This document shows, one piece after another, positions 13,141 through 24,944 of a stretch of 64,000 bases of DNA. The translations under genes were made by a program, and so were the position numbers. The notes beneath the pieces are model-generated. The model was not told where the DNA came from and searched no databases. It was given only the letters and a program-made list of their open reading frames with translations. The DNA is from Amaurobius ferox (Eukaryota; Arthropoda; Arachnida; Araneae; Amaurobiidae), in contig OX578152.1 in the NCBI GenBank assembly GCA_951213105.1, forward strand, positions 102,331,455 to 102,395,454. Direction: 5' to 3'. Position 1 is the first letter of the stretch; each line of letters opens with the position of its first letter.

Positions 13141-13524
13141 AATCTCAATTCCGTCTGTGCAAAGGCCTAGCTATCTACATAAAACAAAAACATAGTATAC
13201 ATTTAAATATATTTACACCATTCCCTTTTCCCAGGGTTATGTATAAAAAATATGTGATTGTCATACCACAAGAATTACCTATTTTTTTGTTCTGTAAAAG
13301 TAGTAAATTCATTGCATTATATAAAGAAAGTCATTTGTTGCCCACATCAGATTACTTTATATAGAGAGATTTCAGCAATACTGAACAATAATGTCTGGCA
13401 AATTCCAATTGAATTTTCTCACATTTTAAGCACACATAGTTATTTTTCGATTTAGAAATCTGAACAATCGATAGATATATTATGGGCTATCCACGGTATT
13501 GACCACAGCAGATTTCAAGAAATC

Positions 13525-13820
13525 AGAAATTCCTTTCAGCCTCATTGGTTTCTATGGCAGCGTGTTTTGCTTCTGTGGCCCAGCAGAGTTAACTTTGGCC
13601 TGCTTCTATGGCAGCGAGTTTTGCTTCAGTGGTCACGCAGATTTAACTTTGGCCTGCTTCTATGGCAGCGAGTTTGCTTTATTGGCCCGGCACAGTTAAC
13701 GTTGGCCTGCTTCTATGGCAGCGAGTTTTGCTTCATTGGCCCCGCAGAGATAACTTTAGCCAGCCTCTATGGCAGCGAGTTTTGCTTCATTGTCCACGCA
13801 GAGTTAACTGTGACCTGCTC
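13525..13820 (+). repeat. 54-bp minisatellite, about five units
   Basis: The word TCTATGGCAGCG starts at 13551, 13605, 13659, 13712 and 13766, giving spacings of 54, 54, 53 and 54 bp. Because 54 is a multiple of three, the array reads as an 18-residue peptide repeat (FYGSEFCFxGPAELTLAC-like) until a 1-bp loss in the third unit shifts the frame. A single diverged unit lies at about 1450-1530. I see no evidence that it is translated. Confidence 0.85.
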
Positions 13821-13896
13821 AAATCGTCTTCACTTTTCAGAGTGGGAGCAGTTGTTGCAACAGATGGGATACAATGGACCGAATTCACCTCTTTTT

Positions 13897-14790
13897 AACA
13901 CTTTCCAACGCAGTTAAATAGTATTTATGAATTTGGTCATTTTGTTATTCTGACTGTCTGTCTATCTGTCCATTCGCACGATGATTACATCAAAAATGAC
14001 TTCTTATCAAAATAAAATTTTAGATAATAAATTTAAAATACATTGGACCCCACTTTTTAAGCGAAGATCAAATTCACGAATTGCTTCGCAAATTTTGGGA
14101 AATATTCACATTATCACATAAAATGTATTAAAAAAAATTCAGCAAAATAAGCTAGGTAGTTTTTTAAATAAAAATTGAAATAATAATTACACCCATGATA
14201 TATGAAGAGATCACGTGACTCATTGCAAAATAAAATATGGCATCCATTTTATTTTCGCTCTGTAAAAACCGTGATTTTTCAAGTTTTTTTTAGAAACCGT
14301 AAAGATTCTTACTTTGTGTTACATCCGTTCTAGAATCGCTTTATTTTTGCGTATTATCTGTGTATCTAAATTCTGAGTCAACGCAATTGCAATATTTTTT
14401 ATTTTAAATGATCACTAAACTTTGATTATTCTTACAAAGAAGCCTAATTACTATAGCATGCAGAACGTAAATAAATTAATTAAGTTGTAAAATGAGTTGT
14501 ATATGAATTGCTGAATTTTTATCACGTGAAGTTATTTAGCTCTAGAATCTGGAATATAAGTGATATGAATGAAATATTCATTGATTTTATATAGAGAAGC
14601 AGACGATTTATAGCATTGACTTTTTTATGATGTTTGAAGTTTCCAAGGATAATACATTATTGTAGTACTGTGATAATTTAAAAAATATGAGTGCTGAATG
14701 TATTGCATTTTAGAGATGTTTAAATAAAATTTCATTTCAGTTGGAAAGTGTCTCATAATCAATGCGTTATGCATGAATGATCTTTCTTGT
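13897..14790 (+). repeat. Dispersed repeat R2, copy 3
   Basis: It starts with AACACTTTCCAACGCAG and TGTCTGTCTATC. It ends with GTTGGAAAGTGTCTCATAA, then AATGCGTTATGCATGAA and CTTTCTTGTT. Internal order agrees with 7709-8696. Confidence 0.65.
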
Positions 14791-15369
14791 TTAACTTATA
14801 ATTTCCGCAGCATAATATTTTAATTCAGTAGTCTTTAAATTAGGTATTTTATTGAAAATTATATTCAAATATAGTTTTGACTATATTTATTTGAACATTT
14901 TTCACATTTTATGATCTGCTAAGCTTGCCTCGAATATTTATTATTCGAATATTTATTTAGGAAGATTAGTTGTTCTAATTCAGTAATATGTGAAAGCAGG
15001 AGAGGCCATGAAAACTAGAGAATTATTTCGCTTTTGCCATGAAATTATGTATGCTTGTAAATTATGTGAAAAAGAAGTGCACCCCATTCCCTATGAAATA
15101 TTGACGCTTTGACGTATTCTATAAATTTCCCGTTTTAAATTCCCTTTTTCACGTTTTAATAATTTTTCGACACTTCAAGAGACTTATCATCATATTTTCC
15201 ACGCTTTACTCTCTACATACATTGTATGATATAAAAGAAAAGGGATGTAGCGGAGATACGAGATCTAAAATTTTAATTTTCATGATTAGAAATCGAATTG
15301 GAAGATTTTCATAATATTATTTCTTATGGGAGAACAATGATAATTTGCGAAAAAATGATGGGTTTTTTT

Positions 15370-15470
15370 GTAAATATCCCACCGTCCTAGCCAGGAATTA
15401 AACCTCTGATTTTCGAGCAGGCTAGTCGATGTTTTAACCGTTCAGCTACCTTGGCAAGATTCAAACTTCT
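15370..15470 (-). mobile_element. tRNA-derived SINE, copy 1
   Basis: Read on the minus strand it has an A-box-like TAGCTGAACGG and, about 35 nt further, a B-box-like GGTTTAATTCC, followed by GGACGGTGGG. This is the internal Pol III promoter layout of a tRNA-derived SINE. The same body occurs at 15712-15800, and the same A-box region at 17785-17860. No functional tRNA fold is evident. Confidence 0.6.
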
Positions 15471-15711
15471 CGTTTAAGTGTACCCTATAATCTCCTCCCT
15501 CTGATCAGATCGGCCTACAAGTGCCAATCTGGACGTCTCACTCGTATTATTTTTTTTTCGTTAAGCCTAGCATTCTGTGTGGTCGTAATGTCGAAAGTGG
15601 TGCCATCATTCTCAGGATCCTCTAAAAATTCTGCGTAACTGGGCCATTTTTCAACTCTCATCATCATTGCATCGAACCTGTACAGTTTTTTCTTTTGGTC
15701 GCCATTTTGAA

Positions 15712-15805
15712 GGTCTCACCCACCGTCCCTGTCCGAGATCGGATCGCGGATTTTCGAACAGGCCAGTCCAAGGCTTCTATATATACAGGCAACCATCTCG
15801 ACTCC
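15712..15805 (-). mobile_element. tRNA-derived SINE, copy 2 (degenerate)
   Basis: On the minus strand the body GACTGGCCTGTTCGAAAATC followed by GGACGGTGGG matches SINE copy 1 at 15370-15470. The A box has decayed. This copy lies about 250 bp from the first, in the same orientation. Confidence 0.5.
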
Positions 15806-16077
15806 TATGTCAAGCGATGGCAGTACATGGAGGAAAAAAGTTTGTTTCTCGTCTTTTTCTCGGGATCTTTAGTAAATTAAAACATTCTAGTCTACTTTCT
15901 TGAATGATTGGTACAGTATTTGAAAGCAGAAGCACTTATTTTACAGCTAAATTACGTATGAAATATCAGCTATGCAACGTAGATTCGCCATTAGCACAAG
16001 CTAGATAACTGGAGTTAAAATGGCAGTTGCATCAGCCTGTATAGTTAGGAGCCTTAGTCTAGCATAAGGCGTCTATA

Positions 16078-16859
16078 CAGGGTGTATATAAACTGTTTTG
16101 ACAAAATAAGAGGGGTGATAGTACCAATCAAGATGAACAATATTTGCAATGTAACCTAGAGTCGCATTCCACTCTGAGTGCCAGAAAAGAGCAACTTCGA
16201 AACACGCCCAACAGGCACAAGTCGTCACTTCGGCGACTTGTTTCAGAAAAGCGTAAAGTTAAAGTTGAACTTTCAACAGTGAAAATAAGGAGAATTAACG
16301 TAATCATAAGTTGCACAATCCCATTTCTTTACACCAGAGAAAGACTCAAAGTAGATGCTCAAAGTGACAGCCAAGGATGCCGTTGCACAATTTACAATGG
16401 CGAATGAACGACTGGCGCACCCTTTGGTGGACACCTGGTGTCGTGTTTATCCTGTCCGCTTCAACAACGATTATCGCGACGAAATTTTCTACGGAGTCCA
16501 CAGGCGTCTCGTACACCAATGATTTTATGTGCCTCCAGAAGAAGACCAGTGGGTTGAGGTCCGGTGAGCGTAGAGGCCAAGCCACAGGTCCACTACGTCC
16601 AATTCATCGTCCGGGATATGTGGCATTCAAGAAGTGTCGGATGACTAGAAGTGACGATGATGTTCTGGAGATGTGATACTTCTCCGGCACGACAACTATG
16701 TCGTCCGAAGTGGCGACTTGTGCTTGTTGGACGTGTTTCGAAGTTGCTCTTTTCTGGCACTCAGAGTAGAATGCGACCCTAGGTTCCATACTAAATATTG
16801 TTCGTTTGATGGGTACATTCACCCCTCTTATATTGTCAAAACAGTTTATATACACCCTG
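16078..16859 (-). mobile_element. Mariner-like element, internally deleted, with long TIRs and TA TSD
   Basis: The element begins CAGGGTGTATATAAACTG and ends with the reverse complement, flanked by TA at 16076-16077 and 16860-16861. The terminal inverted repeats extend for about 165 bp at roughly 85-90% identity and include part of what was coding sequence. At 782 bp it is too short for a complete mariner transposase, so it is non-autonomous. Confidence 0.85.
16346..16676 (-). pseudogene. Mariner-type transposase C-terminal remnant
   Basis: The minus-strand reading WPLRSPDLNPLVFFW followed by HIKSLVYETPVD is the conserved DDE-transposase region just before the third acidic residue (usually PLDFFLWG; here the expected Asp is Val). 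An upstream frame contributes IRHFLNATYPGR. The N-terminal half of the transposase and the first catalytic Asp are missing and at least one frame change is needed. It lies between the TIRs of the 782-bp element and is clearly inactive. Confidence 0.7.
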
Positions 16860-16962
16860 TATATACGAGTTGATGCATCTGGCATTTTGTTGCCCACTTC
16901 TGTATCTCGTAACGTAGTAACCATTCTACGAATACTGTAGTTTGATATTAAAGATTTGGAAT

Positions 16963-17178
16963 ATGGGTGAATGTTCGGCCATAAACTGTTCAAACCATTC
17001 GAAAAATGGTTTAAGGAAAGTTAGTTTCCCCAGAAATGAAGATAAAAGAAAGAAATGGGATATTAAATGCGGGCGAGCTGACTGGCAACCCTATGTCTCG
17101 GAAGTTGGCGATATTCAAGTTTGGCCAAGCAGTAAGTTTGGCGATGAAAGACTGAGTGATCGTAAGGCCTTAGAGTAA
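16963..17178 (+). CDS. THAP zinc-finger fragment (partial or pseudogene)
   Basis: From an ATG at 16963 the frame reads MGECSAINCSNH, then GLRKVSFPRN and KKWDIKCGRADWQP. This matches the start of THAP C2CH DNA-binding domains: two early Cys, an FP pair, the RxxW and the WxP motif. The closing C-x2-H half is absent, because the frame runs into unrelated sequence after WQPYVS and stops at 17178. A perfect GTAAGT donor-like word at 17132-17137 could mark an exon end. THAP domains occur in host regulators and in P-element-type transposases. Its position 104 bp after a mariner element favours transposon debris, but a genuine first exon is not excluded. Confidence 0.55.
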   Translation: MGECSAINCSNHSKNGLRKVSFPRNEDKRKKWDIKCGRADWQPYVSEVGDIQVWPSSKFGDERLSDRKALE

Positions 17179-17784
17179 TCCTTTGAAGAATCTATCCGGG
17201 CCGTGAGTAATTTATTTTAAAGTAAATAATTAGAATTTTGAATACTTTCGAAAGTTAGATTCTAATTTATGTATTGTAAATTAGCAAACATCATTCATTA
17301 CAATCTAGATGATGTACTTTTTAAGGCTAGATGTAATATGTATGATTTAGTTATTGCAAGAGCAATTTGCTGGTACATGTGAATGCTAAAAATAGCAATA
17401 TTTTTTTCAATTTACTTTATGCTTAAAAATCTGATGATTGAAATCAATTGAAATAAATATGTGCTATAAAAATGATTTCTGAAAATAAAACATTCCTTTT
17501 ACTTTCTTCAAGATCTCAATTTGCGCTGTTAAAACTTTGGACATGAATGTTTCTATAAAAAGTACAAACTATAAAATAATTTTTTTGAGAAAATGAAATT
17601 GTATAAGCTAACAAAAAAGAGTGAACCACAGGAAATTCGGATATATTTTCAGAGAGAACGGTTTTTGCCAATTGTCGCGATAATCTCGCCAAATGAAGAT
17701 GTGCTCAATGAAGATGTGCTCACATCTGCCCAATCGGCTGTTCAGACTTTGGACAACAGCATAGCGTCCATGCGTTGGTCTGTG

Positions 17785-17866
17785 TATACAGGGACTCTCG
17801 TCCAGCAGATGCTCTAACCGTTGAGCTACCAAGATTCCAACTTTTTCTCGTCGAGAGGAACTCTAT
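17785..17866 (-). mobile_element. tRNA-derived SINE head, copy 3 (truncated)
   Basis: On the minus strand GGTAGCTCAACGGTTAGAGC is an A-box region shared with SINE copy 1 (GGTAGCTGAACGGTTAAAAC), followed by ATCTGCTGGACGAGAGTCCC. The MITE at 17868 abuts it directly, so the SINE was probably there first. Confidence 0.55.
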
Positions 17867-17867
17867 A

Positions 17868-18732
17868 CAGGGTGTCCCAAATAGATTGGAACACGCTTTA
17901 ATTTTTTACCTGTTGGAGATAAGTGGGCAATACAAATTGCAAAAATGTTGAAAGTAAGATAGGAAATAAGACTGCGTTAATGAAATAGTCCGCTCATTAA
18001 TTTTAAGAAAGTTACACTTTTTAAATTTTTATGCGACCCCCTTAGGCAAATTCGATCCATCAGAAAATTTTTATTTTTAATGCAATAAGATCATTAAAAA
18101 CAACCGCATATCTGTATCTTTAAAATTAAGCGCGTTATATTTAATTGAAAATTGAACATTGTGAATGGGGACCATATGGGAAATTATAAATGTAAATTTG
18201 TAACATATCACGAAAAAGATAAAACTAGATGATGATAAAAAATGGATATCCAACCGCGTAGTGAGTACCACTGCTTTATATGATCTCTGTCTGTGTAATG
18301 CTTTATTTAGATGCATTTGTGATAAAAAATGTTGACACACATTAACGTATTTTTGATCTAAACAATTTCCATCGTCAATTTGTTTATGATCCATATTTTC
18401 ATTGATGAAACAGCCTTTCACATGGTACGGAAAAGTGGCATAAGTCGGATTTTTTCATTTATCATAATTCAGTTGATTTGAAAGTTACAAATATGCGGGT
18501 TTTTTAATGATCTTGTTGCACTAAAAATAAAAAAATCTAATTGACCAAATTTGTCAAAGGGGGAAGTATAAAATTTTGAAACGTGTAACTTTTTGAAAAT
18601 TAATGGGAGGACTATTTAATTAACGTTGTCTAATTTCCTACCTTAGTTTCAACATTTTTGCAATTTAGATTGCCCACTTATTTCCAACAGGTAAAGAATT
18701 AAAGCGGGTTACAATCTTTTTGGGACACCCTG
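17868..18732. mobile_element. 865-bp MITE with terminal CAGGGTGTCCCAAA repeats
   Basis: The ends CAGGGTGTCCCAAA and TTTTTGGGACACCCTG are inverted. Complementarity continues inward for about 250 bp on each side with scattered mismatches, so the element can fold back along most of its length. Left flank is TA; right flank is AA, probably a mutated TA. CAGGGTGTCCCAAA ends are common among Tc1/mariner MITEs of invertebrates. No transposase is encoded. Confidence 0.8.
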
Positions 18733-20395
18733 AATACGCTATTACGTATACACCTTGTCTATACGTACATATATATACGTATAGACTATACGTACACACC
18801 TATATAGTACCTATGTAGTATATAGACTATAAGGGGAAATAATAATTCGAACTGTGCTATGGCTGTAAATGGCATGAAATTACATATTAAATATTGCATT
18901 AGCACATATAAACTAAATGCATTTAATTAAAATATTTCACTAAGCTGTTGCCTGCTTGAGAAAGGAAACTTTAATAGAATGTTTAAGGGAAATAAAACAA
19001 AACATTTTTGAACGAGAGAAAAAGCTCATAATAAAATGCTTCTTTTTCCGTTTTGATGCAAGTGGACTTAATTAATATATAGAATTAATATTTGTTCTAT
19101 GTTGCAGTTCTATCTGTATGTCTCTAGGACCAGAGGCTGTTCAGATATTAATAAAAACGCAAAATTAAATTTTCCAATAGAAATGTCATCATGCTGACGA
19201 TTATTTTCCAAAACTTCATTTGAGGAAAAATATATCGTGTTGCTTAACGGAATTAAATCAAATGCATTTATTTGTTGCCATTATTTATTTCATTTAAGCA
19301 CTTTAAATAATAAAGAAATTAATATCAAAATAAATTTTATAAATGAATGGTATGAAATTTTCTATTTTGTATTGTCAGTCACGGTCTGGGAATATATTAC
19401 GGGAATATTTTTCTATTTTCAATTGATATCTTCAGTCATCTATTTCTCCCCCAAAGATTTTTGAAACTCATATAATGTTTAACAGATTGCTGGAATAGAA
19501 TAAAAGAACATGATGTGGACAGCAGACGACTTCCCCTGCAGACTCAAATTCATTTTATCTTTATTTATTTAATAATTGGTTAAATAGTTTAATAAAGTTT
19601 AATTGTACAAGATAACACGCATAATTATTTGAAATTATAATGAATTTGTACTTTTAAATCAATTTACGTTTTCATTTGGTTACTGGACATATTTTCAAAG
19701 GTAGAGAAAATACGAAAGCACAAAAATATCACGAGAACGGCTAGTTCTAGCGTGATGGGATTGGTCTAATTGTTTTCATTTTCAAAAATTACTGTATATT
19801 TTCAATTGATACATTTTAACATACGTAGTGTTTTATTTTAGATTTTGACGATTTTGCGGGGCTACTTCTTTAGAAAGCCAGATTTTTCTTTCGAATCGAA
19901 CCAAGATATAATCATCACCAGGGTAACCTATAGGTGACTTATCAAACATTTTTTTTAATTTATTAAATTAGATTTTTAGCTAGAATGAATACATACGATA
20001 TTTATGGACCATTTCGGAAATAAAAGGCAGATACTTTTATCTCCAATCGTACCAAATTCTAATTAACATTTGGGTAACTCACAATTGACTTACCTATAAA
20101 AATTTGTGAAATTTGGTCAATTAGTCTTTGAGTTAGAGTGGATACATACATTGCGCAGACAGATACAAATACACACAGACGTTACGGTAAAAATAATTCT
20201 TTCGTAGTTCTAGAGGTCCCAAAACGTGTAGATTCATCGGAAACTCGAATTTCGATTTTCGACATGATTCCAATACTTCCGGAATACATTAACATGTATT
20301 GTATGTAACGCAAAAATGCACGGTGATAACTATTGCTACTATCTTAATGTTTTCATTTATGCGAATGTTGACGCCCTTCCATTTTTAACACTTTC
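18733..20395. other. No gene seen; R1-like 3' relic at about 20130-20300
   Basis: The region contains TATACGTA-rich DNA (18740-18830) and AT-rich sequence. Positions 20150-20290 carry the R1 tail order (CAGACAGATAC, CACACAGACGT, GGAAACTCGAATTTCGATTT). Nothing with coding potential was recognised. Confidence 0.4.
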
Positions 20396-20772
20396 CAACA
20401 TATTTGAAAAGTTATTATGACTTTATTCATTCTGTCTGTCTGTCTGCCCGTTCACACTATAAATGCCGTAAAAATGATTTTATCAAAATCAAATTTTAGT
20501 ATGTTGTAGAGACGGTCTGTGGGGCCAAAGAAAATGCAAATGATCAATATCATCCTGTTAGTTTTGGATTGTATCCGGGTTGAAAAAGTGAAATATATTG
20601 AACCCTATGGGACATAATGTAAAATAAAAAAAATTAAGCGGAGTTAAAATTCACAAATTCCTTCGAAAGGGAATATTAAAATTATTCCATAAAATATATA
20701 CAAAAATTTCAGCAAAATATGTTGGAAAGTGTTTCATAATCAATGCTTCCTGCATGATCGATCTTTGTTGTT
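20396..20772 (+). repeat. Dispersed repeat R2, copy 4, internally deleted
   Basis: Both R2 ends are present (AACACTTTCCAACATATTTG at the left; TGTTGGAAAGTGTTTCATAA with the CTTTGTTGTT tail at the right) but only about 375 bp in total. Roughly 600 bp of the interior is missing. Confidence 0.65.
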
Positions 20773-20937
20773 ATTTTATAAATTGGCTCATAAACGGGTT
20801 CAGGATGTTTGATTCTTCATATTTACTTGTGCAAATAATTTTATATAGCTAAAACTGACAGATTCTTATATTTTGGGGGAATTAAATCAGAATTTTAATA
20901 TATTTAAACACAATATAATTTAGAATATTACTAGAAT

Positions 20938-21183
20938 TTGCCCAATTTTAAAATTCAAACAACGCCTTGTATATCTGCTAGTATGAATGCACGAAGAAAT
21001 AGAGTGGAGTTTTACACTCCAGAAATTTTGATAGAAGGAAACGAAAAATCTCTGGAGAATTTCACTTTATTAACAAAAATCAAAATCGAAATTCCTTTCA
21101 ATGGATCATACAATTACTTCCTGAATTTTACGATGAAGAGTCCGATATTAAATTTTACGATCATAGTTTACGTTCAATATTAA
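20938..21183 (+). other. Open frame of unknown status
   Basis: An 81-codon frame without recognisable domain, similar in composition to the surrounding AT-rich DNA. It is listed only because there is no other feature here. I regard it as probably non-coding. Confidence 0.15.
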
Positions 21184-21581
21184 GTTTTTATGACTACTGA
21201 AAGGCCACGCTAATTACATCTTGGTCTTAGATTTTTTAGAATAAAATCCAGCTTGCAAATAATGTTTCATGTTTAGTGTACACTGTACATTATTTTTAAT
21301 GGAAAGCCGTTGTACGGTTTTTACTTTCCCTACAATGCATGATAATATACAGGGTAAGACTTTCAGCACTTAAAACGTAGTTATTAAATTTTGCCGTTTG
21401 TTCTTAATACAGTAAGCAAACGTTTTCAATAAGCAGACGACACGAAAGAGTTTGTGATGCAGACTAGCGAGCGCCAGGAAATAGGAGATAAAGCCTTTCA
21501 ACTCATAAAGATAGTTTCGGGGTTGACGAGCGTAGCGAGCTAGGTGAAATTGCACATTAATTGTACATTATTCTTGATATA

Positions 21582-23005
21582 CACTCTGTTTTTGTTTTTT
21601 TTTTTGCAAAAAAGTACCATGAAGAAAGTGACTGTTTTTATTGAAATTAAATATGGGTACAGCTCATACACAAGTAATGAAATGATTACAAAACCAAGGC
21701 CGCAGGACCCATCTATGACTTGCAATTGCATATTGAATTTTCAAATCAGTGATTGGTGAAACCCCCCTTGGCGGCAATGTATACTTGTTTATGTCTAGGT
21801 AAGGAGTGATTTAGTTTCCTAATGCCAGTGTGCGATGCATTCTGCCAGGCATTCCTCAATTGTTGCTCTAGATTTGCTACATTTCTTGGTGCCCGAATCT
21901 GGCGGCCTAGCATGTCCCATACATGCTCGATTGGCGAAAGGTCTGGTGACCTTGCTGGCCAAGAAACAGCATCATCAGCATGGAGACAGTTTACTGATAT
22001 GTGAGCCGTATGTGGCGTGGCATTATCTTGTTGGAAAATGACCTCAGAATAACGTGCTATGAAGGGTAGCGCAAACGGCCGCAGAATTTTATCAACATAT
22101 CGTTGACCTGTTAAAGTTGCACGCAGGATGACTAGGAGCGACCTGCTGTTGTAAGAGATAGCACCCCACAGCAGCATACCAGGGGTAATGGCCGTCTGAC
22201 TGTGTAAAACAAAGACTGAATGGGACCGCTGGCCCTGGCGCCTCCACTCACATACCCGATGGTCATATGCTAAAAAACAAGCGTGATTCATCGCTGAACA
22301 CTATGCGATGCCAGTCTGCTGGCAGTCATGATGCTCGGCTACGACACCACTCCAAACGACTCTGTCGATGTTGTGGGGGTTATTGGCAGACATTTTAAAA
22401 GCTGCCGTAAGCCTAATCCCACCTCTGCCGAGTGCCGTGAGATGGTGGAAGGTACCACGGGTGGTATGGAAGAGGCTGTAGCCCGTTGGAATACGGACAA
22501 TGATGTCGTTGAGCCAGTTCGGGCTTGCCGCACAATTATCGGATCTTGTATTACATTCGTGCACTTTGGATTTCCAGAGACTTTATTCCACCGATAAGTT
22601 TCATGCAGCAACCATTGCTGCCAGCACCTTTGCACAGTCTCCGTTCGGTGCAGGTGACGGCCTATTCCTCGGTATGACCAGCCAGCTTCACGCTTCCCGA
22701 CTATACCACCACGCTCGGTCTGGTATAATTCCTTATAAGGTCTTCGACAACATCATAATGGCATTACTGATTGTGTCTCCACGGAACTACAACGCCGATT
22801 ACGAGCAATGATAAACCGTCCACATTTTAAATCTATTCTATAGAATGCTAGTTGCGCAGTAGAAACGTGCGCTATGACCGAAATTAACACTCATTGGCTT
22901 TGCAAATCTAATCATTTGCATGCTTAATATAAAGGAATTTGCATGCGAAATTTCGAGATGATAGGATAATTTTCTGGGGTGTTTCGTTTTTTTTGCAAGA
23001 GAGTG
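21582..23005 (-). mobile_element. Tc1-type transposon, 1.42 kb, degenerate
   Basis: Ends are CACTCTG... and ...GAGAGTG, inverted and followed inward by T-rich stretches with a TTTTTTGCAA word in both TIRs. The flanks are TA on both sides (21580-21581, 23006-23007). The length is normal for a Tc1 element. The single transposase gene, on the minus strand, is broken. Confidence 0.75.
21746..22830 (-). pseudogene. Tc1-type transposase pseudogene
   Basis: Reading the minus strand from about 22830 downward, fragments in different frames give an N-terminal helix-turn-helix part (KREAGWSYRGIGRHL, then VQRCWQQWL), a linker, and the catalytic domain. The intact C-terminal frame 21746-22291 has LLWGAISYNSR, VIFQQDNATPH with the second catalytic Asp, and WPARSPDLSPIEHVWDMLG with the catalytic Glu. 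The first catalytic Asp (SDES) survives only in a different frame, at about 22290-22300. The second Asp and the Glu are 32 residues apart rather than the usual 34, so two residues are lost. Several frameshifts and one stop make it inactive. Confidence 0.85.
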
Positions 23006-23085
23006 TATAATATTATTTCAAGTAAATTGCAATAATATTATATATCAAGAATATTGAAATATTCTTGAAATTTGAAGACGGGTGT

Positions 23086-23450
23086 GTGTTACGATTGACT
23101 TCATCAATCGCCAATTGCAACACATTGTTGTCTTGTCATTACGTCAGCTAAACCACGATGAAAAATGCTACAATCCGCGAAAATGGTTCGCCGATTTAGG
23201 CACCATACTTAAATGCTCCAATAGGCGAATCCTGAGACTACGCTCTTATCTTTAATAACGGACGATAGGAAAAGTTTGCACAAACATTGTCAGAATAATT
23301 TAAACTAATCCGCATCACTTATTCCTTTAAGACTATAAGCGTTTTATTGGTGTTAACGCAGGCAACAATAGAACTGTTGGATCTGTTTTTGCGGTGGTTA
23401 CCGCTCTTAAATACCAAATAGCTGCCAACTTAAATAAACGCACCCTATAT
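23086..23450. other. Possible LTR fragment starting TGTTACGA
   Basis: A moderately GC-richer stretch begins TGTTACGATTGACTTCATC, an LTR-like start shared in its first bases with the repeats at 52284 and 57856. No second copy or end was found in the window, so the call is weak. Confidence 0.25.
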
Positions 23451-23749
23451 CGATTATGTATCTATCTTTCTGGACATATTGATGTCATCTTGGACATATC
23501 TGCAAATATACTGGACATAATGGCAAACTATCATGAATATACATTGAAATGCCATTAAAAACACCGATTTATGCTCTGTGAGGCACAAAATCTATATACT
23601 ACTAGTAGTTAAAACTTTAAAAAGTGGGAATACTAAGAAGCAAGAAAATAAAAATATATTAAAAAACTTACATTTTACTGAATTACATTTTGTATATATT
23701 AAAATAACTTGCATTACACTGTAGAATTGCAGAGTTTAGCGTTGAAAAC

Positions 23750-24010
23750 AGGCGTCTTAATCAAAAATCGGTTTCATTAGGTTCTGTCCCGTAGTTAATA
23801 CTATAAGTGTACAAAGTATCAGCCTTCTTGGTCATCCAAGATGCTTTTGGAGCGTCTCTACTGACTTTCTCCTCATTTTATCCGCCCTTCGAAAATCGGG
23901 AATCCGGTTTTGTTAGAATTTGTACAGTGACCAATACTATAAGAATGCAATAGATGCAATTTTCTAGGTCTTCTGCAGGGTCTGTAAAGACTTTTCGACA
24001 CAACCCATTT
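23750..24010. repeat. Two units of a roughly 133-bp repeat
   Basis: AAATCGG.TT..TTAG.....GT blocks followed by CAATACTATAAG and a T-rich TCTAGGTC/TCTTGGTC end start at about 23755 and 23888. Two more units lie at about 24950 and 25087. The array appears split by the insertion at about 24030-24930. Confidence 0.45.
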
Positions 24011-24029
24011 CATCCACCCCCAGGAGTGT

Positions 24030-24935
24030 AGTGTTACATTGAAATTTGCAATCACAATGCAACATTATAGTTTTTAAAGAGGAAGTAGACCTGAGAAGAC
24101 GGTCCCTCATGCAGCGAGGTAATAATTATAACGTTCCCTCGAACGAGCTGTACTGTACATGGTTCGGAAAAAGAAAAGGGGAGCTTCTCAAATTCAAGTG
24201 AGCATCAGGTGCTGTGATGAACAGAAGGGGTTGACAATGTTGACCCGATAGGTCAATATTTATCACATGGTTCATGGGTAAATTCTCGTAAGAACTTTCA
24301 ACGCCTAAAAACATAAGATTAGATTTCTTAAATTTCAAAGGGGGGCCTTGGCCAATAATAGAGCTGCAAGGTGTATCTTTTAATTGACTTGACCAATTAT
24401 AGACTGGGGCAACTTGTAGGGGGGAGAGAGAGAGAGAGACAGAGAAAATTTTGAAGTTGGAAGTTTGAAAATCGAAGACTTGCTTGTGTGCGGTGTTAAC
24501 GAAAGGTCGCAAGCGCGACGGAGTCAACAGCGGACCGCGGAGGCTGTTCTGAAACGGCAAACGGAGGAGCTCGTGATCTTTGATGATGAAGGTAGACGAT
24601 CTTACACATATTTTATACGATGGCCTGTGTGGCACTCTAACTCTCTCTCACCCCATTTAGAATTACATAAGGTTAAGGAATTATAACCAATGATTAGAAC
24701 ACTGTGAGAGATGTATCGTGTACAAAGTTGGAGTACTAAATGTTATTAGTAATGCTGTTTTTAATGTAGTAATGTTAAATATTATTAGTAATGATGTTTA
24801 TAGAATAAACATTTTGTTATTATTTTTAAATTAAGTCTCTTCATTTTAATTACTTGTACAATACATCTTATTTTACTTCCTTATACGAAAGCGGCCTTCT
24901 TCGCGTCCTTACCGGACGTGTGGTTTTCCACGTAA
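24030..24935. other. Unclassified insertion in the 133-bp array, LTR-like in composition
   Basis: This block separates two pairs of 133-bp units. It contains a (GA)n purine run at 24420-24440, a GC-rich central part (24480-24600) and an AATAAA-rich end. An open frame of 169 codons on minus (24126-24635) and another of 73 on plus show no recognisable domain. It might be a solo LTR or a short retroelement, but I could not identify terminal repeats or a TSD. Confidence 0.3.
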
Positions 24936-24944
24936 CATGTAGGG

